5,945 nt of DNA. Source: QHXQ01 sp036389375. Lineage in GTDB: Bacteria > Acidobacteriota > Blastocatellia > Pyrinomonadales > Pyrinomonadaceae. The stretch lies in the NCBI GenBank assembly GCA_036389375.1, contig DASVQA010000069.1:1-5945 (forward strand), in the 5' to 3' direction. The notes below the pieces were generated by a model. The model worked only from the letters and a program-made list of their open reading frames with translations. It did no database searches and was not told where the DNA came from. Position 1 is the first letter of the stretch. Each line of letters begins with the position of its first letter. A program made the position numbers and the translations under genes. Of the stretch, positions 1 through 4,733 are shown piece by piece.

Positions 1-828
1 GCCGGAGCGCGGGCTGAACTCGGTCAACCCGGCGATGCCCGCGAAGTCGAAGCGCAGCCCGGAGGTCTTGACCTGCAAGCCGAGCCGCGCCTGCGACTGC
101 GATTCCGTGCCGAGCGGCGCGCGCCCGTTGCGCGTGTTGGCGCGGCCGTTCACCTCGCCCGCGATTTTGACGCGGTCGTTCAAGCGAAACAGCCCGCCCA
201 GCCCGTAGAGCAGCATGTCGTTTTGCGTGAACTCGTTTTTGGGCGCGGTGAAGATGCCGAGACCGAGATTGCCGAAGAGGTTGATGCGCTCGCCCGCGCC
301 GAACTTTTTACCGACGAGGATCAGACCGAAGGCGTTCGTCTGATTAACGCCGATGCCGCGCGTCTCGTTCGAGTTGGGCAGTTCCACGCCGAACTTGAAA
401 CCGAGCGCAGGGCCGCGGCGCGTCTCGGCGCGCAGTTTGATCTTGGTGGCGAGGCGAAAGTCGCCCGCGTCGTTCGTGGTCGTCGAACCGGGCGCGATAG
501 CGAGCGCGACGGCCGAGCGGGGCCCGCGCCGGTTGATGCTCAGAAAATTCTGCACCACGCCGTCGAGTTCAAACTCGACGTTCGGCGACAGCCCGACGTT
601 GATGCCGACGACGCCGACGCGCGTCAGATCGCCCGTCAGATCGGAGAGCGGGAACTTCGCGTTCTGGAAAAAGTCTATGCCGACCTGAAGCCGCACCGTG
701 CCGGGCGGGATGATGTCCACGTCTTCCGTGATGAGCGGGCGCTGCTGCGCGACCGCGCTGGCGGCCGAGCAGCACAAGAGAGCCAGCACACAACACAGGC
801 GGCGAAGCGAGCCGGAGCGCAGCGACAT
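1..828 (-). CDS. Exported outer-membrane beta-barrel protein, 3' end outside window
   Basis: Reading leftward from the ATG at 828, the frame stays open for 276 codons to the window edge, so the C-terminus is missing. Residues 1-27 form a Sec signal peptide: basic start (MSLRSGSLRRL), a Leu/Cys/Ala hydrophobic core, and a cleavage site AVA before QQR. The mature part begins RPLITEDVDIIPPGTVRLQ and then shows alternating short beta strands with Gly and aromatic residues (for example FGLILVGKKFG, INLFGNLGLGIF, MLLYGLGGLFRLN), as in outer-membrane barrels. The opening and the strand pattern resemble the 'MetA-pathway of phenol degradation' / putative transporter barrel family (PF13557) as I remember it; that assignment is tentative. 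Family members are of similar size, so little may be missing. An in-frame ATG at 852 would add eight residues; neither start has a visible Shine-Dalgarno, and 828 gives the more ordinary signal peptide. It is transcribed away from the other genes, probably from the promoter at 930-959. Confidence 0.8.
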   Translation of the reverse strand, partial: MSLRSGSLRRLCCVLALLCCSAASAVAQQRPLITEDVDIIPPGTVRLQVGIDFFQNAKFPLSDLTGDLTRVGVVGINVGLSPNVEFELDGVVQNFLSINRRGPRSAVALAIAPGSTTTNDAGDFRLATKIKLRAETRRGPALGFKFGVELPNSNETRGIGVNQTNAFGLILVGKKFGAGERINLFGNLGLGIFTAPKNEFTQNDMLLYGLGGLFRLNDRVKIAGEVNGRANTRNGRAPLGTESQSQARLGLQVKTSGLRFDFAGIAGLTEFSPRSG

Positions 829-856
829 AGTTAGAGAGTTTGCTTTCAGCATCAGC

Positions 857-876
857 GAGCGACTACGAGCGACTAC
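857..876. repeat. 10-base tandem repeat in leader of barrel gene
   Basis: GAGCGACTAC occurs twice without a gap (857-866 and 867-876). It lies about 30 to 50 bases ahead of the ATG at 828, inside the presumed leader transcript and just before the alternative ATG at 852. Function is unknown; simple slippage is enough to explain it. Confidence 0.8.
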
Positions 877-929
877 AGGCGGCCGAGCAGCAAGGGTGCT
901 AAAGAGCGCCCCGTGCAAACACACGCCGC

Positions 930-959
930 ATTCTATGCGCTGCCCCGGCCGAACGTCAA
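930..959 (-). promoter_or_regulatory. Sigma-70-type promoter for the barrel gene
   Basis: On the minus strand, TTGACG (959-954) and TAGAAT (935-930) each match the -35 and -10 consensus at five of six positions, with an 18-base spacer. Transcription would begin near 923, giving a leader of about 95 bases to the ATG at 828. A 13-base inverted repeat, CGCAT-TCT-ATGCG (927-939), covers the -10 box and could be an operator. The call rests on consensus match only. Confidence 0.5.
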
Positions 960-1062
960 CGAGATGGTTCTGAATCGGCGGCCACGTGCGCTCGCGGCAT
1001 TGTTGGCCGGCGCAGCCGACGCGCCCCGGCGGGGCAAAATGCTGGGCGCGCAACTCGCGGGC

Positions 1063-1071
1063 TGTTATTAT
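1063..1071 (+). promoter_or_regulatory. Possible extended -10 promoter element for the 1157 gene
   Basis: TGTTATTAT fits an extended -10 element (TG, one base, then TATTAT, five of six to consensus). No convincing -35 box lies at the right distance. It is the only AT-rich patch upstream of the gene and would start transcription near 1078, giving a leader of about 80 bases. Confidence 0.3.
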
Positions 1072-1156
1072 CCTCCCGCTCAAGCACCGGCCCCTCGCGC
1101 GCCTGCGGGGTTTTCGACCAGCCACTACTTCACGTCCTGTTCGAGGTAAACTTTAG

Positions 1157-2194
1157 ATGAGCGACAACACCATCAAGATCATTGCCGCCGCGATCCCCGG
1201 CGTCGTCTCCCTGATCGTCGCCTGCATCACTTGGGTGAGCACAAAGCGGAATCAGGTCGAACTCGAAGCGTTCAGATCAGAATTGGCCGAGGAGCGGGCC
1301 GAGCGCGACGCCGTGCGCGACTACAAATACGAGGCCCGCAAACGACTCTATCAGGAGATCGAGCCGCTCAACTTCCAACTGATCGAGGCCGCCGAGAACG
1401 CGCTCCATCGCATCTACGGGCTGGCGCGCACGGCGCAGGCCGGCAACCTCGGCGCGGGCGGCTGGCTCGCGCGCGAAGGCTATTACACGCTCTCGACCAT
1501 GTACAAGCTCATCATGCCGGTGGCGATCTTTCGCCTCATCCAGCAGAAACTGACGCTGGTCGATCTGACTGTCGATCCCAACGCCAACGCGCAGTACGTG
1601 CTGGCGAAGGCGCTCTACATCTCATTCACGGACGACTTCGTCTTCGCCAGCGCCACGCCCGCGCTACCCTACGATCCGAACCGGCTGGACTGGCAGGAGC
1701 GGCGGGCCGAGGACGAGCAGAAATACTGGCGGCAGGGGATCCCGCTCGGTCATCTGGACGACGCGGCCGATGCCCTGCTCAAGCATGACGGTTCGGGCCG
1801 CTGGCTGACCTTTGGCGGCTTCCAGCGGCAATATAAAGATCGACAGTCGGAGGTCTTCGAGAAGTTCGACGCGGTCAACTCGGTGCTGCTCAATTTTCAC
1901 CCGCGCACGCGCCCGGTCTTATGGCGGCTGCTGGTCACACAAGCCCACCTCTATCTGGCGCTGCTACAGTTCCGGCACGCACACGCGGCGCAGGCGGCCG
2001 CGCGCCCCTTCGCGCCCCTGCGTTTGATTCCGCCCGCCGACCGCGCCTGCTTCGACTGGCGACACCGCCCGGACGAAGCGTCCGATCAAGCCGTGCTGGT
2101 CAAGCCCTTCGACGTGGCCCAACACTACCTGCACCAGCGCGTCAGCGAGTTCTTCGCGCGCGAGGAACAGACGAACGCGATTGCCATCGGCTAG
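1157..2194 (+). CDS. Membrane-anchored protein of unknown function, 345 aa
   Basis: I do not recognise a named domain; I have an impression of similar uncharacterised bacterial proteins but cannot name the family. Residues 6-26 form one hydrophobic, probably uncleaved transmembrane segment close to the N-terminus. A charged heptad-like coiled coil (about 32-60, rich in Glu, Arg and Lys) follows, then a soluble, mostly helical domain of about 280 residues. Recognisable patches are KRLYQEIEPLNFQLIEAAEN (62-81), YKLIMPVAIFRLIQQKLTLV (116-135), PYDPNRLDW (171-179) and HPRTRPVLWRLLV (248-260). There is no classical nucleotide-binding or catalytic motif. The positive residues KR following the membrane segment suggest that the soluble part faces the cytoplasm. 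The start is supported by GAGG at 1143-1146, ten bases ahead of the ATG. The gene stands apart from the following operon by 129 bases containing a promoter-like sequence, so it is probably its own unit. Confidence 0.85.
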   Translation: MSDNTIKIIAAAIPGVVSLIVACITWVSTKRNQVELEAFRSELAEERAERDAVRDYKYEARKRLYQEIEPLNFQLIEAAENALHRIYGLARTAQAGNLGAGGWLAREGYYTLSTMYKLIMPVAIFRLIQQKLTLVDLTVDPNANAQYVLAKALYISFTDDFVFASATPALPYDPNRLDWQERRAEDEQKYWRQGIPLGHLDDAADALLKHDGSGRWLTFGGFQRQYKDRQSEVFEKFDAVNSVLLNFHPRTRPVLWRLLVTQAHLYLALLQFRHAHAAQAAARPFAPLRLIPPADRACFDWRHRPDEASDQAVLVKPFDVAQHYLHQRVSEFFAREEQTNAIAIG

Positions 2195-2254
2195 GGCGGA
2201 CTTTAGCGTGGGCCGCGAGGTCTGTCGCCGGTCGGGCTGCTCAGGCCGAGCGCA

Positions 2255-2260
2255 TATAAT
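2255..2260 (+). promoter_or_regulatory. -10 box upstream of the sigma factor gene
   Basis: A perfect TATAAT stands out in very GC-rich DNA 64 bases ahead of the sigma start. No good -35 box is present at 16-18 bases (the region reads GTCGGGCT), so it may need an activator or be fortuitous. Transcription would start near 2267. Confidence 0.4.
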
Positions 2261-2261
2261 T

Positions 2262-2287
2262 GGAAGAAACGCCGCGCACCTGTCGTC
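2262..2287 (+). promoter_or_regulatory. Possible ECF-type promoter (GGAAG, 17 bases, CGTC)
   Basis: GGAAG (2262-2266), a 17-base spacer and CGTC (2284-2287) resemble the GGAAC / CGTC-like layout of many ECF sigma promoters, with the fifth -35 base different. Being directly ahead of an ECF sigma gene it could serve autoregulation, a common habit of these factors. The elements are short, so chance is a real alternative. Confidence 0.25.
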
Positions 2288-2313
2288 TAACGGTTGATCG
2301 CCCACCTTCGCGC

Positions 2314-2318
2314 GGAGG
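2314..2318 (+). promoter_or_regulatory. Ribosome binding site deciding the sigma factor start
   Basis: GGAGG sits five bases ahead of the ATG at 2324. It rules against the in-frame TTG at 2294, which would put this site inside the gene, and favours 2324 over the in-frame ATG at 2342, which has only a weak AGG nearby. Confidence 0.65.
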
Positions 2319-2323
2319 CATGG

Positions 2324-2932
2324 ATGGAGTCACAGGTCGCCATGAGCGAGCCAGAGAGCGACGCCGGTTTGATCGCGGCCTGCCAGCAGGGCGACCGCGA
2401 GGCGTTTCGCCTGCTGTTCGAGCAGCACAAGGATCGCGTCTATTCGGTTGCCCTCTACTTCTTCGGCGGCGACGCGGCGCAGGCGGCCGACATCACACAG
2501 CAAGTCTTTCTCAAACTCTTCACCAAGATCGCGCAGTTTCGCTCCGAAGCGGAGTTCACCACGTGGCTGCACCGGCTGACGACGAACGCCTGCGTGGACG
2601 AGCAGCGCAAGCTGCGCCGCCTGACGCAGTTTGACGAGGCGACGGGGCAAAGGACTGTGCCGGCGGGCACTGGCCAAGAGTACGTTTATGCGCGGCGCGA
2701 GGTGGCGGAGCGCGTGACGGCGGCCGTCGCCGAACTGAAACCGAAGCTGCGCGTGGCCATTCTGCTGAAGTATTTCGAGGGGCTGTCTTATGAAGAGATG
2801 GCCGAGGCGCTCGGCTGCTCGAAGGGCACGGTCGCTTCGCGGCTCAATCGCGGGCACAAGATGCTGGCGCGGCGGCTGGGCCACCTTCGCAGCATGCTCG
2901 GGCCCGGTGAGCAGGAAGTAAACAGGAAGTAA
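2324..2932 (+). CDS. ECF (RpoE-like) sigma factor
   Basis: A 202-residue RNA polymerase sigma factor of the extracytoplasmic-function group, which redirects polymerase to a specific set of promoters. Region 2 spans about 25-98 and includes DREAFRLLFEQHKDRVY (24-40), DITQQVFLKLF (56-66, core-binding and -10 recognition helix) and FTTWLHRLTTNACVDEQRK (78-96, -10 melting and recognition). Region 4 spans about 133-186: LKPKLRVAILLKYFEGLSYEEMAEAL with the helix-turn-helix CSKGTVASRLNRGHKML that reads the -35 element. Region 3 and region 1 are absent, as normal for ECF factors. The anti-sigma gene follows after two bases, so the two are almost certainly co-transcribed. The last codons lie in an 11-base tandem repeat that supplies the stop codon. 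Start chosen from the GGAGG site. The family call is secure; the exact ECF subgroup cannot be told by eye. Confidence 0.95.
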   Translation: MESQVAMSEPESDAGLIAACQQGDREAFRLLFEQHKDRVYSVALYFFGGDAAQAADITQQVFLKLFTKIAQFRSEAEFTTWLHRLTTNACVDEQRKLRRLTQFDEATGQRTVPAGTGQEYVYARREVAERVTAAVAELKPKLRVAILLKYFEGLSYEEMAEALGCSKGTVASRLNRGHKMLARRLGHLRSMLGPGEQEVNRK

Positions 2933-2933
2933 A
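2912..2933 (+). repeat. 11-base tandem duplication at sigma/anti-sigma junction
   Basis: CAGGAAGTAAA occurs twice in direct contact (2912-2922 and 2923-2933). In the sigma frame the first copy reads Gln-Glu-Val-Asn and the second ends in the TAA stop at 2930-2932. Each copy carries an AGGAAG ribosome binding site; the second one is at the right distance (five bases) from the anti-sigma ATG at 2935. Because 11 is not a multiple of three, the repeat sets the two genes in different frames. Confidence 0.95.
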
Positions 2934-2934
2934 G

Positions 2935-4086
2935 ATGTTTCGCCAACACGTCAGTCAACATTTATCCGCTTATTGTCAGGACGAACTCGCGCCGCCGCAA
3001 GCGCGCCGCGTGGCCGAACACCTGCTCGGCTGTCAACGTTGTCGCGGCAAGTACGAAGAGATCAAACTGGGCGTCGCCCTCGCGCGCGCACTACCGATGG
3101 CCGACGCGCCCGCCGCGCTCTGGCAAGGCATCGAAGCCGCGCTCGCGCAACAAGAGCGCGCAGGCGCGACAACAGGGGCGCACGCACCACGCCGACCGTT
3201 CATCCTCTTCGCTACTTGGCCACGCGTTGCGGCGCTCAGTTTTGCGTCGCTCGTCATCGCGGCCCTCGTCGGCGGCTGGCTCTACCTGCGCCCGCCGGCG
3301 GCGGCGTGGGACGTGGCGCGGCTCGCGGGTGCGCCGCAGATCGGCATGGAGCGGATCGGCCAGACCGGCCGGCTCGCCGTCGGCGAATGGCTTGAGACCG
3401 ACAGTAACTCGCGCGCCGAGATCAGTGTCGCGCGCATCGGGCAGGTCGAGATCGAACCGCAGACGCGCGTGCGTCTGGTCGAGACGCGCGCCACCGAGCA
3501 CCGGCTCGAACTCGCACGCGGCACGCTACACGCGCGCATCTATGCGCCGCCCCGCCTCTTCTTCGTGGACACGCCTTCGGCCGTCGCCGCCGATCTGGGC
3601 TGCGCCTATACGCTCGAAGTGGACGACGCGGGGCGGAGTCTGCTGCACGTCACGTCGGGCTGGGTGGCGTTGGAGCGCGGCGCACGCGAGTCGGTCGTCC
3701 CCGCCGGCGCGGCCTGCGCGACCGTGCCGGGCACGGGGCCGGGCACGCCCTACTTTGAAGACGCCTCCGACAGTTTCCTGCACGCGCTCGTCGCCTTCGA
3801 TTTCAGACAGGGCGGCGCGCAGGCGCTCGACACAGTCATCGCAGAGGCGCGGCTGCGCGACACGCTCACGCTCTGGCACTTGCTGGCGCGCGTGGACGGC
3901 GCAGAGCGCATACGCGTCTACGAACGGCTCGCGCAGTTGTCGCCGCCGCCCGACGGCGTCACGCGCGACGGCGTGCTCGGCTTGAATGAGGCGATGCTGC
4001 AACGCTGGAAAGACGACCTGCAAGGCAAGTGGCTGCACGAGAGTTTTCCGGCCGTGCGCCGCGTCTGGCGCAGCCTGTGGCAATAA
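2935..4086 (+). CDS. Membrane anti-sigma factor with zinc-finger (ZAS) and FecR domains
   Basis: A 383-residue single-pass membrane protein expected to sequester the sigma factor encoded just upstream and release it on an envelope signal. Residues 1-40 carry a ZAS-type zinc-binding anti-sigma motif: H5, then H29-LLG-C33-QR-C36 (H-x23-H-x3-C-x2-C). A transmembrane helix lies at about 98-118. Outside the membrane, about 145-250 matches a FecR domain: VGEWLETDSNSRAEI (148-162), the repeated beta pattern to LARGTLHARI (192-201), and DTPSAVAADLGCAYTLEV (211-228) leading to LHVTSGWVAL (236-245). A Pro-Gly-Thr linker (264-271), encoded by a small repeat, joins an extra helical region to 383 (DTLTLWHLLARV, RVYERLAQLSPPPDGVTRDGVL). 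FecR proteins usually pair with a TonB-dependent receptor; none is visible here. Two periplasmic cysteines (222, 260) could pair. The start is fixed by AGGAAG at 2924-2929. Fold calls are firm; the function of the C-terminal part is unknown. Confidence 0.9.
   Translation: MFRQHVSQHLSAYCQDELAPPQARRVAEHLLGCQRCRGKYEEIKLGVALARALPMADAPAALWQGIEAALAQQERAGATTGAHAPRRPFILFATWPRVAALSFASLVIAALVGGWLYLRPPAAAWDVARLAGAPQIGMERIGQTGRLAVGEWLETDSNSRAEISVARIGQVEIEPQTRVRLVETRATEHRLELARGTLHARIYAPPRLFFVDTPSAVAADLGCAYTLEVDDAGRSLLHVTSGWVALERGARESVVPAGAACATVPGTGPGTPYFEDASDSFLHALVAFDFRQGGAQALDTVIAEARLRDTLTLWHLLARVDGAERIRVYERLAQLSPPPDGVTRDGVLGLNEAMLQRWKDDLQGKWLHESFPAVRRVWRSLWQ
3727..3747 (+). repeat. Short repeat encoding a Pro-Gly-Thr linker
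   Basis: CCGGGCACG occurs at 3727-3735 and 3739-3747, giving Pro-Gly-Thr-Gly-Pro-Gly-Thr at the boundary between the FecR domain and the C-terminal helical region of the anti-sigma protein. It looks like a flexible hinge made by a local duplication. Confidence 0.7.
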
Positions 4087-4104
4087 GCGGCCGGGCTGCT
4101 TGAG

Positions 4105-4109
4105 AGGAG
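4105..4109 (+). promoter_or_regulatory. Ribosome binding site of the dioxygenase-like gene
   Basis: AGGAG lies six bases ahead of the ATG at 4116, in the 29-base gap after the anti-sigma stop. The gap shows no promoter or terminator, which supports one transcript with the sigma genes. Confidence 0.75.
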
Positions 4110-4115
4110 ATAGAG

Positions 4116-4733
4116 ATGCGAGAGAATCGGCGTTCGTTCATCAAACGCGCGGCTGTCTTAGCGGCGGCGCTGCCGGCCGCGTCGCTCGGCGCTTGGGCCG
4201 TCAGCGACAGTTCGACGCTGGGGCACGCGCAATCGCAGGATTGGCGGGGCGCGGCCGATGCACCGGCCCACGTCTCTTGGCGCACCGTCATCACGTCGCC
4301 GGACGAGCGCGGCGAGCCGCTGGTCATGTCGGGGCGCATCTTTCAGGCCGACGCGCGCACGCCGGCCGCGGGCATACTGCTCTACGTCTATCACACAGAC
4401 GCGACCGGCTATTACAACCACCCGAACAGAATGCCCGCGCGGCTGCGCGGCTGGATGCGGACGGGCGCGGACGGGCGCTACGAGTTTCGCACCATCAAGC
4501 CCGCGCCCTACCCGAACCGCGACTTCCCCGCGCACATACACCCGACCCTGTCCGGCCCCGGCTATCCCGAAATGTGGTTCGACGAATTCTGGTTCGCGGG
4601 CGATCCGCTGATCACGCCGGCCAAACGCGCGCTGCTGAGCGGGCGCGGCGGCTTCAATCCTATCGTCACGCTGACGCGCGGGGCGGACGGCGTGCTCTAC
4701 GGGCAGCGCGACATCCGTTTGGAGCGGTTGTGA
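4116..4733 (+). CDS. Tat-exported intradiol ring-cleavage dioxygenase-like protein
   Basis: A 205-residue protein of the intradiol dioxygenase fold (protocatechuate 3,4-dioxygenase beta / catechol 1,2-dioxygenase superfamily), non-haem Fe(III) enzymes that open catechol rings between the two hydroxyls. All four iron ligands seem present: Tyr100 (in TGYYNHPN), Tyr132 (in KPAPYPNRD), His140 and His142 (in FPAHIHP). The family strings GRYEFRTIKPAPYP (120-133) and WFAGDPLI (159-166) are also there. The N-terminus has a twin-arginine signal, RRSFIKRA, followed by an Ala/Leu stretch (12-28) and a cleavage option after A28 or A38, so the folded, metal-loaded protein should be exported. Classical aromatic-degradation dioxygenases are cytoplasmic, though secreted intradiol enzymes are known. 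The substrate cannot be told; some members of this fold may not be ring-cleavage enzymes in vivo. Start fixed by AGGAG at 4105-4109. It is third in the sigma operon. Confidence 0.88.
   Translation: MRENRRSFIKRAAVLAAALPAASLGAWAVSDSSTLGHAQSQDWRGAADAPAHVSWRTVITSPDERGEPLVMSGRIFQADARTPAAGILLYVYHTDATGYYNHPNRMPARLRGWMRTGADGRYEFRTIKPAPYPNRDFPAHIHPTLSGPGYPEMWFDEFWFAGDPLITPAKRALLSGRGGFNPIVTLTRGADGVLYGQRDIRLERL
4721..4733 (+). promoter_or_regulatory. Coupled stop/start (GTGA) with ribosome binding site
   Basis: GGAG at 4721-4724 is five bases ahead of GTG at 4730-4732, which overlaps the TGA stop of the dioxygenase gene at 4731-4733. This favours GTG as the start of the next gene with translational coupling. 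An in-frame ATG at 4745 is the alternative but has a poorer site ahead of it. Confidence 0.6.

Larger units (their letters stand above)
829..1156. other. Divergent non-coding region
   Basis: This 328-base gap separates the leftward barrel gene from the rightward 345-residue membrane protein gene. It holds a good leftward promoter candidate, a weaker rightward one, a 10-base tandem repeat in the leftward leader, and a short inverted repeat GCCCC-GGC-GGGGC at 1023-1035. A 14-base string GCGGCCGAGCAGCA at 879-892 also occurs inside the barrel gene at 761-774, probably by chance in such GC-rich DNA. Small frames here lack the composition of the real neighbouring genes, and I see no RNA gene. Confidence 0.7.

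Noticed and set aside
223..834. Long plus-strand open frame of 203 codons
   Set aside because: It is the antisense of the minus-strand barrel gene. Its translation is Arg/Asp/Ala-rich with no domain, while the opposite strand gives a signal peptide and beta strands and stays open to the window edge.
1091..1114. Terminator-like CCCC ... GGGG followed by TTTT
   Set aside because: The stem is only four pairs plus a bulged, wobble-containing extension, the T run is four bases, and it lies between a promoter candidate and the gene start.
913..1149. Plus-strand open frame of 78 codons in the divergent gap
   Set aside because: No ribosome binding site, no recognisable motif, Ala/Pro/Arg-rich composition typical of random GC-rich frames, and it covers both promoter candidates.
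2294..2323. TTG start for the sigma factor
   Set aside because: It has no ribosome binding site and would place the strong GGAGG (2314-2318) inside the gene; the added residues do not match the usual start of ECF factors.
2330..2884. Long minus-strand open frame opposite the sigma gene
   Set aside because: It is a shadow of the sigma gene: high GC depletes stops on the other strand, and the translation shows no domain.
3227..3985. Plus-strand open frame of 252 codons inside the anti-sigma gene
   Set aside because: The product is almost entirely Arg, Ser and Ala, a typical off-frame reading of GC-rich coding DNA.
3986..4729. Upstream extension of the propeller gene frame back into the anti-sigma gene
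   Set aside because: The frame is open but overlaps the well-supported anti-sigma and dioxygenase genes, and its translation is Arg/Ala-rich without motifs until the signal peptide after 4730.
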